Source: Paenibacillus stellifer
Lineage (GTDB): Bacteria > Bacillota > Bacilli > Paenibacillales > Paenibacillaceae
Length of the DNA: 64,000 bases
NCBI RefSeq assembly: GCF_000758685.1
Contig: NZ_CP009286.1
Location: 1,208,501-1,272,500 of the forward strand
Direction: 5' to 3'
Made by a program: the position numbers and the translations under genes
Notes under the pieces: generated by a model
The model's input: the letters and a program-made list of their open reading frames with translations, nothing else
Database searches by the model: none
What the model was told of the DNA's origin: nothing
Part shown: positions 17,695 through 27,229 of the stretch, piece by piece
Position numbering within the stretch: the stretch's first letter is position 1
Layout of the letters: every line of letters begins with the position of its first letter

Positions 17695-18639
17695 ATGGCG
17701 AACGTCATCCGGACACATATGCTGTGCAAAAGCTTCGGCACGTCGGATGTGATAACGAGCGTAAATATGAATGTGAAGAGCGGCGAAATCTACGGATTTC
17801 TCGGACCCAACGGAGCAGGCAAGTCAACATTGATGAAAATGCTGCTCGGTCTGGTCAGACCGACCGGCGGCGAGGTTGAGCTGTTCGGACAGACTGTGCT
17901 GGCCGGTTCGACCGAGTATTTGAAGCGGATCGGCCACCTGATCGAGACGCCCGTGTTCTATGAGAAGCTGACCGCCGAAGAGAATCTCGGGCTTCACTGC
18001 GAGTATATGGGATATTACAACAAGCAGGCGGTCTCTGAAGCGCTGTCGATGGTCAGGCTGGTCGGGGTAGAGAATAAACCGGTGAAGCAGTTCTCCCTCG
18101 GGATGAAGCAGCGGCTGGGGATTGCAAGAGCCATTTCGACGAGACCCGAGCTGCTTATTCTGGACGAACCGATTAACGGCCTGGACCCGGAGGGAATTCA
18201 GCTTATGCGGGGGCTGTTCCGCAGGCTGCGCGACGAATGGGGCATGACGATTCTGATCTCGAGCCATCTGCTGTCCGAAATCGAGCAGGTGGCCGATACC
18301 GTCGGCGTTCTGGACCAGGGGCGGCTGCTCCGGGAAGTGTCGCTGGACAGCGTGCGGGCTTCGACGACGGAGTTCGTGGAGATCGTTACCTCAAATGTCA
18401 CCCAGGCCGCATTCGTACTTGTCGACAATCTCGGGATCAGCAGCTTTAAACAGCTCGGCGACCGGACGCTGCGCGTCTATGACAACTCGGTTTCCCAGGA
18501 AGCATTATCCAAAGAACTCGTGCTGAACGATGTCCCGATCGAATCGATCAATCGTCGTCATCACACGCTGGAGGAATATTTCTTCGAGATGATCAAAGGA
18601 GGCGGAGAGCATGCTGCATCTCATCGGACTGGAGTTTAA
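17695..18639 (+). CDS. ABC-2 exporter ATP-binding protein (YcbN/lantibiotic-resistance type)
   Basis: ATPase of an exporter likely to give resistance to bacitracin- or lantibiotic-like compounds, judged by the preceding two-component system. Motifs are Walker A GPNGAGKS near residue 39, signature FSLGMKQR, Walker B LLILDEPINGLD, and switch His in LISSHLLSE. A C-terminal region of about 90 residues (EFVEIVTSNVTQAAFVL onward) is typical of this subfamily. The ATG at 17695 follows a GGGGAG site. The gene overlaps the permease start by 29 bases. Confidence 0.9.
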   Translation: MANVIRTHMLCKSFGTSDVITSVNMNVKSGEIYGFLGPNGAGKSTLMKMLLGLVRPTGGEVELFGQTVLAGSTEYLKRIGHLIETPVFYEKLTAEENLGLHCEYMGYYNKQAVSEALSMVRLVGVENKPVKQFSLGMKQRLGIARAISTRPELLILDEPINGLDPEGIQLMRGLFRRLRDEWGMTILISSHLLSEIEQVADTVGVLDQGRLLREVSLDSVRASTTEFVEIVTSNVTQAAFVLVDNLGISSFKQLGDRTLRVYDNSVSQEALSKELVLNDVPIESINRRHHTLEEYFFEMIKGGGEHAASHRTGV

Positions 18640-19306
18640 AAAAGGGCGCGCCGCTGGCTACACCTGGGGCTCGCTGATCGCCTGGGCGGCTATTGTCGGC
18701 ATGATATCGCTTATTTATTTTGTAGATGGCAACAATCTGGCGGACCCTGCGTTCAAGGATCAGGGCGAATTGCTGCAGGTGATTGAGATCATGGTTCGGG
18801 CCACCTTCATTATTTATGCCTCTGCGCTTCTGTCCAAGCTGATTATCAGCGAATATAAGGACAAGACGATGGCCCTGCTGTTCACATACCCGATTAGCCG
18901 CAAAAAGCTGATTTTTGCCAAGTTGATCATCGTGTTTCTCTGGTGCTTCCTGAATATCGTGATCGCCAATCTGCTAATCGATGCGCTGTTCCTCGCCATT
19001 GATTCCTACATGGGCTATTTGCCGGACCGTCTCACCCGCCATGACCTCTTCATTCATGAAGGCAATGTGCTGATGCAGGCATTAGGCGCCGCAGGCATGA
19101 GCCTGCTCCCGCTTGTTATCGGACTGCGCCGCAAATCGGTGGCTGCTACGGTTGCATCCTCGATCTTCATCGTCATGATCGTCTGCTCCAACAATATGGG
19201 CTTCACACTCAGTTCCATCATCGCAATCCCCCTGTCCCTGGCCGGGCTGGGCATCCTGATTACGTATCTTAGCTTCCGGAATGTGGATCAGATGGATGTC
19301 GGATAG
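18611..19306 (+). CDS. ABC-2 exporter permease
   Basis: Membrane partner of the ATPase, 231 aa with about six hydrophobic helices and no soluble domain (for example SLIAWAAIVGMISLIYF and the terminal IIAIPLSLAGLGILITYL). The start at 18611 lies inside the upstream coding sequence, after AAAGGAGG, which implies coupled translation. A strong terminator at 19385 closes this four-gene unit (regulator, kinase, ATPase, permease). Confidence 0.85.
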   Translation: MLHLIGLEFKKGRAAGYTWGSLIAWAAIVGMISLIYFVDGNNLADPAFKDQGELLQVIEIMVRATFIIYASALLSKLIISEYKDKTMALLFTYPISRKKLIFAKLIIVFLWCFLNIVIANLLIDALFLAIDSYMGYLPDRLTRHDLFIHEGNVLMQALGAAGMSLLPLVIGLRRKSVAATVASSIFIVMIVCSNNMGFTLSSIIAIPLSLAGLGILITYLSFRNVDQMDVG

Positions 19307-19384
19307 ACTTTGCAGCAGAGAAGTTATAAGGTTATCCAATGTTTAAAAAGGCTTCGCTTGAGGCTGTCTCAAAAGAAAAAATGA

Positions 19385-19434
19385 GCAGAGCAGCGGTTCT
19401 CCCGTTAAAGGAGGATCGCTGTTTTGCTTTTTTT
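19385..19434 (+). terminator. Terminator after ABC-2 exporter
   Basis: AGCAGCGGTTCTCC pairs over 14 bp with GGAGGATCGCTGTT (two G-U pairs) and a T run follows at 19428-19434. Confidence 0.85.
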
Positions 19435-19664
19435 GGTCTGCTGCGTATTTCACTTCGCAGAAGTTAGTACCTGCTCTTGGTTGATGGAGCCGCTCCAAAC
19501 TGACAGCGATCTCCCATAGGACTCAATATTGCAGATAATCTGACACGAATTATTCAAACATAACTTAAATATATGAAACATAACAAAAAATATGGTCGAT
19601 TATTGAAAAGTATGTTAGAATGTCTCCTAAATCACATCAATACATATATTAAAGGAGTGGGAGT
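19435..19664. other. AT-rich gap before modA, no gene seen
   Basis: The gap 19307-19664 contains the terminator and then AT-rich DNA. I see no ORF, no recognisable riboswitch (including the Moco type) and no clear promoter, though the modA promoter should lie here. A GAGGCTGTCTCAAAAG string at 19360-19375, just before the terminator, resembles ends of some insertion sequences. Confidence 0.4.
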
Positions 19665-20441
19665 ATGTTAAGAAAGCTGGCAATTACGGTAATGGCGGCG
19701 GCACTCTTGGTGGCAGCGCCTGTAGCGGGAAGCGGAAAGGTGGAAGCTGCCGGCAAGACACAGCTGCTTGTATCCGCGGCTGCAAGCTTGCAGGACAGCC
19801 TGGACAAGATCGAGGTTACCTATGAGAAGCTGCATCCTGATGTTGATCTCGTGTTCAACTATGCCGCATCGGGCACGCTGCAGAAGCAGATCGAGCAGGG
19901 CGCACCGGCCGACATCTTCTTCTCTGCGGGGGACAAGCAGATGAACGCGCTTGTGGACGCGGGATTGATCGGATCCCATCAGGAACTGCTGAAGAATCAG
20001 CTGGTCGTTGTGGTTCCCGCCAATTCGAAGGCGAAGCTTACGACCATTTCGCAATTGACCGGCTCTTCCTATAAAAAGATCGCGGTTGGCCAGCCGGAAT
20101 CCGTTCCTGCCGGACAATATGCTCAGCAAGCTCTGACTTACCGTAATATTTGGGACACGCTCCAGAGCAAGCTTGTATTCGGCAAAGACGTGCGCGCCGT
20201 TCTCTCCTATGTGGAAACAGGCAACGTTGATGCCGGCTTTGTCTACAAGACCGATGCGCTGACTACCAAGAAGGTGAAGATCGCTCTTACCGTCAGTGCC
20301 CAGGCTCACAAGGCCATCAACTATCCGCTCGGCATCGTCAAGAATACGGAGCACAGCGCCCAGGCTACGGAGTTCTACAATTATCTCAAGACCAGCGCCG
20401 CAACCAGCGTCTTTAAATCTTACGGATTCTCTCTCTACTAA
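19665..20441 (+). CDS. modA: Molybdate-binding protein ModA
   Basis: Extracytoplasmic receptor for molybdate (or tungstate) uptake. A signal peptide (LAITVMAAALLVAAPVAG) precedes the ModA hallmark LLVSAAASLQDSLDKI; further family blocks are FNYAASGTLQKQIEQGAPADIFFSA (seen over about 65-90) and the oxyanion-site segment GQPESVPAGQYAQQAL. No lipobox is present, so retention at the membrane is unclear. The length of 258 aa is typical. It is followed 31 bases later by modB. There is no modC ATPase gene in the window; the energising subunit must come from elsewhere. Confidence 0.94.
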   Translation: MLRKLAITVMAAALLVAAPVAGSGKVEAAGKTQLLVSAAASLQDSLDKIEVTYEKLHPDVDLVFNYAASGTLQKQIEQGAPADIFFSAGDKQMNALVDAGLIGSHQELLKNQLVVVVPANSKAKLTTISQLTGSSYKKIAVGQPESVPAGQYAQQALTYRNIWDTLQSKLVFGKDVRAVLSYVETGNVDAGFVYKTDALTTKKVKIALTVSAQAHKAINYPLGIVKNTEHSAQATEFYNYLKTSAATSVFKSYGFSLY

Positions 20442-20472
20442 AAATAATCACAGAACAGCGGGTTGATTGTGC

Positions 20473-21135
20473 ATGAATATCAATTGGACTGACTTTATGG
20501 CGCCTGTATGGCTGTCGATAAAAATCGCGGTAATTACAAGCCTGGTCGTATTCCTTCTGGCTGCGGCGGCGGCCAAGGGGATGGCGAACCGGAAGTTTCC
20601 GGGCCACAGCCTGATCGAGACGGTTCTGCTGCTGCCGCTGGTTCTTCCGCCTACCGTGGTCGGCTTCGTGCTTCTTGTTATTCTGGGAAGAAGAAGCTGG
20701 ATCGGACAGTGGTATGAGGATCTGACCGGGGGAACGATTCTCTTTACCTGGGGATCGGCCGTCATTGCAGCTGTCGTCGTTGCCTTTCCGCTCGTCTACC
20801 GGACGCTGAAGGCCGGCTTCGAGGGGGTCGACCGGGATCTGGAGGACGCGGCTCGCGCCCAGGGAGCAAATGAGTTTCAGGTGCTTCGCTACGTAACCTT
20901 TCCGCTGGCGCTTCGTACGCTGGCTGCGGGCTATGTGCTCGGATTCGCACGGGGCCTTGGAGAGTTCGGCGCAACCATTATGGTTGCGGGGAACATTCCG
21001 AACCGGACGCAGACGATTCCAACGGCCATTTATGTGGCTGTGGACGGCGGAGATATGACGCTGGCCTGGGCTTGGGTTATATCCATTATCGCAATATCGG
21101 CGGTTATGCTCATGTTCGTCAATCGGTATTCCTAA
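20473..21135 (+). CDS. modB: Molybdate ABC transporter permease ModB
   Basis: Channel subunit for molybdate import, 220 aa with five or six helices. The cytoplasmic EAA loop is visible as DLEDAARAQGANEFQVLRYVT, and the preceding LLPLVLPPTVVGFVLLVILG and following GLGEFGATIMVAGNIP are diagnostic of ModB. I choose ATG 20473; a TTG at 20467 is also possible and both have only weak ribosome sites. The gene ends before a hairpin at 21155 and is convergent with the HTH-PBP regulator. Confidence 0.93.
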   Translation: MNINWTDFMAPVWLSIKIAVITSLVVFLLAAAAAKGMANRKFPGHSLIETVLLLPLVLPPTVVGFVLLVILGRRSWIGQWYEDLTGGTILFTWGSAVIAAVVVAFPLVYRTLKAGFEGVDRDLEDAARAQGANEFQVLRYVTFPLALRTLAAGYVLGFARGLGEFGATIMVAGNIPNRTQTIPTAIYVAVDGGDMTLAWAWVISIIAISAVMLMFVNRYS

Positions 21136-21154
21136 ATTCATCTCGTACACAAAT

Positions 21155-21195
21155 AGCCCTCCCGAATCCGTGATTCCTGCGGATTTGGGAGGGCT
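21155..21195. terminator. Hairpin between modB and convergent regulator
   Basis: AGCCCTCCCGAATCCG pairs with CGGATTTGGGAGGGCT over 16 bp. T tracts are short on both sides, so it is a probable bidirectional terminator rather than a classical one. Confidence 0.65.
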
Positions 21196-21210
21196 AAGTT
21201 GTGGGAAGTC

Positions 21211-22188
21211 TTAGGTCTCATAGATGATGGTGCCGGTTTCGGTCAAGTCGTAGCCGTATAGAGAACCGAGCTCGTCATGCAGTGCTTTGGAACGGCAGAT
21301 TTCCAGCAAGGCGGAGATCAATTCCTGATTCTCGGGCCGTTTCAGCATGACGAGATCATACTTCTCATGAATGAGGGGGATAAAATCGACTCCGTCTACC
21401 ATGCGCGCCGACTTCTCGTTGCCGACGCCGACATCGGCTTCGCCGCGGGCCACCTTGCCGGCAACCGTCAAATGGCTGATTTCCTCATTCGTATACCCTT
21501 CGATTTGCGAAGCCTTAATTCCGTTCAGCCGGAGCTGCTCGTCCAGAAGCACACGGGCTCCCGAGCCCCGTTCCCGATTGACCAGCTTCAGGTCAGGTTG
21601 GTTAAGATCCTTCCAGGACGACAGTTTCTTGGGGTTGCCCTTTCTGACGTAAAGGCCGGCTTCACGTCCAAGCAGGCGAACGACCATATAGCTGGAGCCA
21701 ACGAGCAGCTTTCGGATGTACGGAATGTTGAATTCGCCCGTGTCTCCGTCCAGCAGATGGGTGCTGACGATGTCCGATTCGCCGCGGTACATGGAGATCA
21801 GGCTGTCCAGACTGCCGGCATAGGAGCGCAGAGGACGAAGGGAAGACGAATGCTTCTCCAGATGCTGGGCGAGGATGTCCAGGCTGATATCCTGCCCTGT
21901 AATGACGATGTCTCTGGCCGAAGACCGTAAAGGGACCGCCGCTGCAGGTGCTGGCGTATAGACCTGAGCAAGGGCTGGTGACGAATAATTATAAGCCTGC
22001 CGTCCGCTGCTCTCTCTGGATTGCTGCTTGTACATCTCAAGATCCGATGAGTCTACTCGCATTTGCTTGCCGACCCGGTAGGAAGAGAGCTCTCCTTTTT
22101 TAATCAGATCATAGACTTTTAATTTCGATATTTTCAGAAGTTGGGCAACTTCTTCCGTTGTATAAGATGTGTTATCGGACATTTCCAT
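21211..22188 (-). CDS. HTH regulator with molybdate-binding-like PBP domain
   Basis: Fusion of an excisionase/MerR-like helix-turn-helix (residues about 5-55, YTTEEVAQLLKISKLKVYDLI) to a periplasmic-binding-protein-like domain (about 95-325, COG1910 type) with RGSGARVLLDEQL and GRGEADVGVGN-like blocks. Such proteins resemble B. subtilis YvgK, which also neighbours a ModA/ModB pair, so control of molybdate uptake by direct oxyanion sensing is a reasonable inference. There is no signal peptide, consistent with a cytoplasmic role. The ATG at 22188 follows AGGAGG and is preferred over an in-frame ATG at 22239, giving 325 aa. Confidence 0.85.
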   Translation of the reverse strand: MEMSDNTSYTTEEVAQLLKISKLKVYDLIKKGELSSYRVGKQMRVDSSDLEMYKQQSRESSGRQAYNYSSPALAQVYTPAPAAAVPLRSSARDIVITGQDISLDILAQHLEKHSSSLRPLRSYAGSLDSLISMYRGESDIVSTHLLDGDTGEFNIPYIRKLLVGSSYMVVRLLGREAGLYVRKGNPKKLSSWKDLNQPDLKLVNRERGSGARVLLDEQLRLNGIKASQIEGYTNEEISHLTVAGKVARGEADVGVGNEKSARMVDGVDFIPLIHEKYDLVMLKRPENQELISALLEICRSKALHDELGSLYGYDLTETGTIIYET

Positions 22189-22356
22189 GAAGCCTCCTAG
22201 ATCGTCGGCTGAATCATCAGCCGCCCGCACTTGATACATTAATTAGTATCAGACTACCTTATTTTGTGCCGGGAAGCAATTCAGGATCGCCAGAAGATTT
22301 AAGTAAAGGAAGACGGATTTGGATGGGCGGGGGCTAGAGGATTGCCAGTTATCACA

Positions 22357-22403
22357 TAAAAAAGAACCGGACGCGGGGAACAAATCACCACTTGTCCGGT
22401 TCT
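22357..22403 (-). terminator. Terminator of mop gene
   Basis: On the minus strand AGAACCGGAC pairs with GTCCGGTTCT around a 21-base loop and ends in six T. Confidence 0.85.
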
Positions 22404-22436
22404 GCTGTGCAATTTCTGAAACTGTGCTGCCGGTTA

Positions 22437-22640
22437 TTAAGCCATCAGCAGTACGGAAGAGGCTTTGAAAAGAGCGGTAACCTTGGAGCCTTCCTTGATT
22501 TCGAGCTCTTGAAGAGCATCCAGAGAAATGATTGAGGTAATGGTCTGTCCACCGGCGTCTATGACAACCTCCGCATTGATTGGACCCGCTTTAACAAGAG
22601 TCACTGTGCCCTCCAACTGATTTCTTGCGCTGAGCTTCAT
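22437..22640 (-). CDS. Mop-domain molybdate-binding protein (molbindin)
   Basis: A 67-aa protein consisting of one TOBE/Mop domain (SARNQLEGTVTLVKAGPINAEV at the start, then TSIISLDALQELEIKEGS). Single-Mop proteins assemble into hexamers that bind several molybdate ions and are thought to buffer intracellular molybdate. It has its own terminator and ribosome site (AGGAGA before ATG 22640). Its position next to modA, modB and the PBP regulator completes a molybdate homeostasis locus. Confidence 0.9.
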   Translation of the reverse strand: MKLSARNQLEGTVTLVKAGPINAEVVIDAGGQTITSIISLDALQELEIKEGSKVTALFKASSVLLMA

Positions 22641-22807
22641 TGAAAACTCTCCTTTCCATGGCAGGGTGAGGAATCATCTATAGTGTGGGTCATGATGTTC
22701 TCAGGATATAAAATATACTCAATTCTACTATAATAGATTTAGAGGTTCAAGGGAGTTTATGGGATTGACGGGAGTATGGCGGGCCGAAATCTCTTTTGGC
22801 CAGCAGG

Positions 22808-22836
22808 TTCATTATCCCGGGCAATTCATATATAAT
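22808..22836 (+). promoter_or_regulatory. Possible promoter for dNTPase gene
   Basis: TTCATT (22808-22813) and a perfect TATAAT (22831-22836) with 17-base spacing, 52 bases before the gene. Confidence 0.5.
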
Positions 22837-22887
22837 GAAGAACTAAATAGCAAGCATGAGGGATGACAAGCAGAAAGGTGGGAGGAT

Positions 22888-24297
22888 ATGAACCTCATTG
22901 ATCTTAGAGAACACCGACAATATCCGGAAATTACCCGCCAGGAAACGTCGCGCGCCGCTTATGAACGGGATTATTCCCGTCTGATTCATTCGCCAACCTT
23001 CCGCAGGCTGCAAGGGAAGTCGCAGGTGTTCGGCGCTGGAACCGGAGACTACTACCGGACGCGGCTGACCCATTCGCTGGAAGTGGCGCAGATCGCCCGG
23101 GAAGCGGCCAAGAGCCTGCTGCGCGCCTATCCTGAGGTAGGGATGGAGAGAGCGGATAATCCGGGACTCGTTCTTGATCCGGAGGTGGTCGAATGCGCGG
23201 CGATCGCCCATGATTTCGGCCATCCGCCTTTCGGACACAAAGGAGAAGAGGTGCTCGACGGAATTCTCGACAGCCTGATTGAAGAGAAGACCAGCGAGAA
23301 AGCCCGGGTTACAGGAGCCGATCCGGCCCGCAAACTGGAAATCTACAATGAAATGCGCGGCAAATACGAGCATTTTGAGGGCAATGCCCATAACTTTCGG
23401 CTTATCATGTTCCTGGAGAAACGGGAGAATATCGACGGCCTGAATCTGTCGGACGCCGTTCTGCTGGGAATCAACAAGTACCCGTTCCCCGGCACGGTGC
23501 TCAAGAAGGGCATGTATCAGTATGAGTGGGATTACATTTCCCATATCCGCTCCGAGTGGCACATCCCTCCCGGCAAAAAGACGCTCGAAGCCCAACTGAT
23601 GGACCTGTGCGATGATATCGCATACTCTGCGCATGATTTGGAGGACGGCATCAAGGCCGGGAAGATCGAGGTGCATGAGTTTTTTATGCATGACCCTTAT
23701 ATTTTGCGGCTTATCGTCGAGAAGATCATGACGCTGGAGGATTCCTTTTGGGACGGCTGGGATGAGGCGGCGATTCGTCCGAAGGTGGAGGAGGTCCTGA
23801 ATTCATTCCTGAGCATCTGGAAGGAGAAAATGCCGACCTGCGAGAACGACTACTCCCGGACGCGCCGCGAGGTCAAAGCGTATTGGGTGAGCACCTTTGT
23901 CGGTAGTCTGGGCGTCATCCCGGATGGCGACTGGAAGAAGGTTACCTTCGTCAAGGAAGGCAGAGAGGACGAGGATCTGCTCCGGACAGTCAGCGTGCTG
24001 AAGAGCTTCGCCTGGGTGACGATGATCCGCGATCTCCGCGTTCAGCGCCTTCAGAAGCGCAGCGAGTGGATTGTCCGCAAGCTGTGGGGAGCTTTTCTGG
24101 ACCCGGAAACGTCGAAAGCGATCATCCCGACCGACTGGCTGCAGCGGTTCGAGAAGGACCAGCGAAAGGCGCGGCCGATCTGGACCTGGGAGCATATGGT
24201 CATCGACTATATCGCCGGAATGACGGATGCTTTTGCCGAGAAAATCTATAACGAGCTCTTTGGTCTCAAGGTCGGTTCGATTTATGACCTGGATTGA
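22888..24297 (+). CDS. dgt: dGTPase-family HD dNTP triphosphohydrolase
   Basis: Enzyme of the Dgt family that cleaves dNTPs to the nucleoside and triphosphate, affecting nucleotide pools and sometimes phage defence. The HD metal site is visible: His in [17 protein letters not shown] and the HD pair in [17 protein letters not shown], with the later conserved Asp in [18 protein letters not shown]. The N-terminus [22 protein letters not shown] is a family signature. The 469-aa length is typical. The ATG at 22888 has AGGTGGGAGG upstream. It appears monocistronic, with a terminator at 24331. Confidence 0.92.
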   Translation: MNLIDLREHRQYPEITRQETSRAAYERDYSRLIHSPTFRRLQGKSQVFGAGTGDYYRTRLTHSLEVAQIAREAAKSLLRAYPEVGMERADNPGLVLDPEVVECAAIAHDFGHPPFGHKGEEVLDGILDSLIEEKTSEKARVTGADPARKLEIYNEMRGKYEHFEGNAHNFRLIMFLEKRENIDGLNLSDAVLLGINKYPFPGTVLKKGMYQYEWDYISHIRSEWHIPPGKKTLEAQLMDLCDDIAYSAHDLEDGIKAGKIEVHEFFMHDPYILRLIVEKIMTLEDSFWDGWDEAAIRPKVEEVLNSFLSIWKEKMPTCENDYSRTRREVKAYWVSTFVGSLGVIPDGDWKKVTFVKEGREDEDLLRTVSVLKSFAWVTMIRDLRVQRLQKRSEWIVRKLWGAFLDPETSKAIIPTDWLQRFEKDQRKARPIWTWEHMVIDYIAGMTDAFAEKIYNELFGLKVGSIYDLD

Positions 24298-24330
24298 AAG
24301 CCGGTTCTAAATGCAAGTCTTCACTTTTGG

Positions 24331-24380
24331 GCCTTTCCTGCCGTTATAGGTATGAAGGGCTATTTTTTGCGTTTTTTTAT
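24331..24380 (+). terminator. Terminator after dgt
   Basis: GCCTTTC (24331-24337) pairs with GAAGGGC (24354-24360) with one G-U pair; T-rich runs follow. Confidence 0.6.
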
Positions 24381-24428
24381 GAAAATGATATTGAAATTTC
24401 AGAAATTTCCAAAATGGAGGCAGCGGCT

Positions 24429-26201
24429 ATGCAAAAGAATCACAAATTTATGTCCTCATTCAAATCCCGCCCCCTTCCAAGACTTCGGCTTCGGAAGCTG
24501 AATCTGCTGGGCAAGCTGCGGGTCAAGATGGCCATCTGTTTCACGGGAATAGGGCTGTTCGTACTGTTAACAGGTGTGATTTCCCTCTATCAGATGAACG
24601 GGATGCAGAAGAACACGGAGGACATCACCCGGAAGACTTTGCCCGCGCTCGAACAATTATATGATATGAGCTTTTACAGCGAGCATATTATGTCGGTCAG
24701 CCTTCAGCATTTCCAGAACGAAGATCAATCCGCCAAGCAGCAGCTTTCGGAGGAGCGCGACAGCTATATCCGCAAGTTCGCCCAGGTCCGCACCAGCTAT
24801 GAGAAGAGCGTCTCCGGACCGGAGCTTGATCAGGTTAAATCTCTGTCCGGCCAGTGGGACGAATTCATGCGGATTAACGATCAGGCGCTGAAGCTGAGTA
24901 CGCAGCAGGACGAGGAGCTGGCGCAGGAAGTATCCGGCAAAGGAGTCACGGCCTTTAACGCCATGCAGAAGACGCTGGATGAGCTCGTTCAGCAGAAGAA
25001 ATCGGAAGCTGTCATGAAAGAGGGATTGTCCGGTGATATCTTTCGCAGCGCCCGAATCGTCGTCATGGTATCGGTTGTAATCGTCATGCTGCTTACGCTC
25101 CTGATGAATATCCTCGTTCACCGGGCGATTACTTCTCCAATCGGACGGGTGACCAGCCGGCTGAAGCGGATCGCCGAAGGCGATCTGAAGGAAGAGCCGT
25201 TGAAGGTCCGAAGCCGGGATGAAATCGGCACGCTGGCTGACACGGTAAGCGCCATGAATGCTGCGCTGCTGGATATTGTAACCCGGATTCGCAGCGTATC
25301 CGGAACGATCGGGGAGCAGAGCGTACAGCTCGGCGTCTCCACGATGGAGGCTCGGGAGGGCGGCAGACAGATCGCCGCGACGATGGAGGAGCTGGCGGAC
25401 GCCGCCGGCGGGCAGGCGGATGCCGCGTCGGACGCCGCGAGCGCGGTGGACCGTCTTAACGCCTCTATTGAAGAGGCGGCCGCCAAGGGTGAGCAGTTGG
25501 CCGAGGCTTCGCGCCAGGTTATGGCAAAGGGCGATACGGGCAGCGAACGGATGGCCCGTTCCGTCACCCAGATGAGCGAGCTGGCCGATGCGGTATCGGA
25601 ATCGATGAAGATGGTGGAATCGCTGATCGGGCGGAACGAGGGAATCTACGCTTTGGTAGGATCGATCTCCTCGATATCGGAGCAGACTCATCTTCTGGCT
25701 ATCAATGCGGCTATCGAAGCGGCCAGGGCGGGAGAGCATGGAAGAGGCTTTGCAGTTGTGGCCGATGAGGTGCGCCGGCTGTCGGAACAGGTGCAGCAGA
25801 TTGTGGGCGAAATTACGGCAATTACGCAGGCTATACATACAGATTCGAGTTCGGTGGCAGATAGTCTGCGCCAAGGCATGGAGCAGACAGCAGAAGGCAG
25901 ACGGCGGATCGCCAAGACGGGCGAGGCGCTGGCCGACATTACTTCATCTGTCGGCGTAATGGCCGAGACAATTGCTTCTGTCTCCGAAGAGCTTCAAATG
26001 ATGCGGAAGACCAGCGATGAAATGCGCCGCTTCAGCCTGCGGACAGCGGAGCTATCCCAGCAGTCGGCCGCTGGTGTGGAAGAGACCTCGGCTTCCGCAA
26101 CCGAGCAGGTGCACACGAACGGAGTAGTGGCCTCGGGGATCGAACGTCTGAAGACTCTGTCGGACGAGCTGGAGCAATCGGTGTCCCGCTTTCAGGTATA
26201 G
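24429..26201 (+). CDS. Methyl-accepting chemotaxis protein
   Basis: Transmembrane chemoreceptor. After a basic N-terminus comes TM1 ([20 protein letters not shown]), a four-helix-bundle sensor of about 160 residues outside the membrane, TM2 ([20 protein letters not shown]), a HAMP domain ([22 protein letters not shown]), and a cytoplasmic signalling helix pair whose tip is [20 protein letters not shown]. The tip contacts CheA and CheW. The ATG at 24429 follows TGGAGG and gives 590 aa; an upstream open frame to 24294 lacks a ribosome site. No other chemotaxis gene lies nearby, so the ligand is unknown. Confidence 0.92.
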   Translation: MQKNHKFMSSFKSRPLPRLRLRKLNLLGKLRVKMAICFTGIGLFVLLTGVISLYQMNGMQKNTEDITRKTLPALEQLYDMSFYSEHIMSVSLQHFQNEDQSAKQQLSEERDSYIRKFAQVRTSYEKSVSGPELDQVKSLSGQWDEFMRINDQALKLSTQQDEELAQEVSGKGVTAFNAMQKTLDELVQQKKSEAVMKEGLSGDIFRSARIVVMVSVVIVMLLTLLMNILVHRAITSPIGRVTSRLKRIAEGDLKEEPLKVRSRDEIGTLADTVSAMNAALLDIVTRIRSVSGTIGEQSVQLGVSTMEAREGGRQIAATMEELADAAGGQADAASDAASAVDRLNASIEEAAAKGEQLAEASRQVMAKGDTGSERMARSVTQMSELADAVSESMKMVESLIGRNEGIYALVGSISSISEQTHLLAINAAIEAARAGEHGRGFAVVADEVRRLSEQVQQIVGEITAITQAIHTDSSSVADSLRQGMEQTAEGRRRIAKTGEALADITSSVGVMAETIASVSEELQMMRKTSDEMRRFSLRTAELSQQSAAGVEETSASATEQVHTNGVVASGIERLKTLSDELEQSVSRFQV

Positions 26202-26219
26202 GATAGGGTATAATAATAG

Positions 26220-26255
26220 GAAGCGGCATCTGCCGCTTCTTTCTTTTTATTTTCT
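26220..26255 (+). terminator. Terminator after chemoreceptor gene
   Basis: GAAGCGG pairs with CCGCTTC around a 6-base loop and is followed by a T-rich tract. Confidence 0.85.
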
Positions 26256-26290
26256 TACATTATATATGCATGCAAAGGCGGGATTACCCG

Positions 26291-27229
26291 ATGGACGATA
26301 AATTGGCATCCTATCTCTATATGTACCGGAGTCATGAGAATGAGAGCGGATTATGCGAGTTGGAGCTGAATGCGCTGCTTCAGGGCGACAGGCTTGGAGC
26401 CGGGCTAATCATTACCCGGGAGAAGATCGATCCCGGCCGCAGCCCTTATGTGACCGGCAGAATCGACATCCTGGCGTCGTCGGAGTCGCTGGACGACATT
26501 GCCGAATATGCCGCAGGGATACCGTTTGCGGAAGGCGAGACATTCAAGGTGTTCTGCCCCCGTGAAGTGGAGGGTACTTACGACGAACACCGCAGGCTGG
26601 AGCGGATTGTGGGTGCGCGGATGGCCGGACAAGCGAATATGAAGAACCCAGGCCGGTTATACGGAATCGCCGTTCATGACGGAAGGATATGGTTCGGGAC
26701 GTATACGGAGAGCGATCGCAGCTGGCAGGAGCGCAAGAATAAGCCGCATAATTATTCGACCGGCCTCGGGGTGGCGCTCGCCAGATCAGCAGTCAACATT
26801 GCGGCTCCGAGACCGCAGGGGATTAAAATTCTCGACCCTTGCTGCGGCATGGGAAGCGTGTTGATTGAAGGGCTGTCCATGGGCATGGACATGACCGGCT
26901 GTGATCTGAACCCACTTGCCGTCCGGGGAGCCAGGGGGAATCTTCGCCATTTCGGCTACAGCGAGAAGACCGTAACGTTGGGCGACATGCGGGAGCTGGA
27001 CGGCTTCTATGATGCGGCAGTGCTGGATATGCCGTATAATCTGTGCTCCGTCCTGCCTCAGGAGGATACGGCCGAAATGCTGGCTGCCCTGCGCAGACTA
27101 ACCGCCCGTGCGGTCATCATCTCCACAGAAGCGCTGGAGGAGGAGATCGCACGGGCGGGATTCGCGGTTATTGGCGGCTGCATCGTGTCCAAGGGAAGCT
27201 TCCAGCGCTCCCTGTGGCTGTGCCGCTAG
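26291..27229 (+). CDS. TRM11-like RNA methyltransferase
   Basis: Predicted SAM-dependent methyltransferase of the UPF0020/TRM11 group, which modify guanosines in tRNA or rRNA. The Rossmann part starts at IKILDPCCGMGSVLIEGL (motif I) and has the acidic motif GCDLNPLAVRGAR and the catalytic DMPYNL, a variant of the NPPY motif. The N-terminal ~170 residues do not show a clear THUMP domain. ATG 26291 follows AAAGGCGG; an ATG at 26270 would add seven residues. The stop codon overlaps the stop of the convergent dehydrogenase gene. The exact RNA target cannot be given. Confidence 0.82.
   Translation: MDDKLASYLYMYRSHENESGLCELELNALLQGDRLGAGLIITREKIDPGRSPYVTGRIDILASSESLDDIAEYAAGIPFAEGETFKVFCPREVEGTYDEHRRLERIVGARMAGQANMKNPGRLYGIAVHDGRIWFGTYTESDRSWQERKNKPHNYSTGLGVALARSAVNIAAPRPQGIKILDPCCGMGSVLIEGLSMGMDMTGCDLNPLAVRGARGNLRHFGYSEKTVTLGDMRELDGFYDAAVLDMPYNLCSVLPQEDTAEMLAALRRLTARAVIISTEALEEEIARAGFAVIGGCIVSKGSFQRSLWLCR

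Noticed and set aside
19307..19664. Possible molybdenum cofactor riboswitch upstream of modA
   Set aside because: None of the conserved GC-rich stems of that class is seen in this AT-rich gap.
24657..25874. A 405-codon open frame on the minus strand
   Set aside because: Fully antisense to the chemoreceptor gene, with no domain or start signal.
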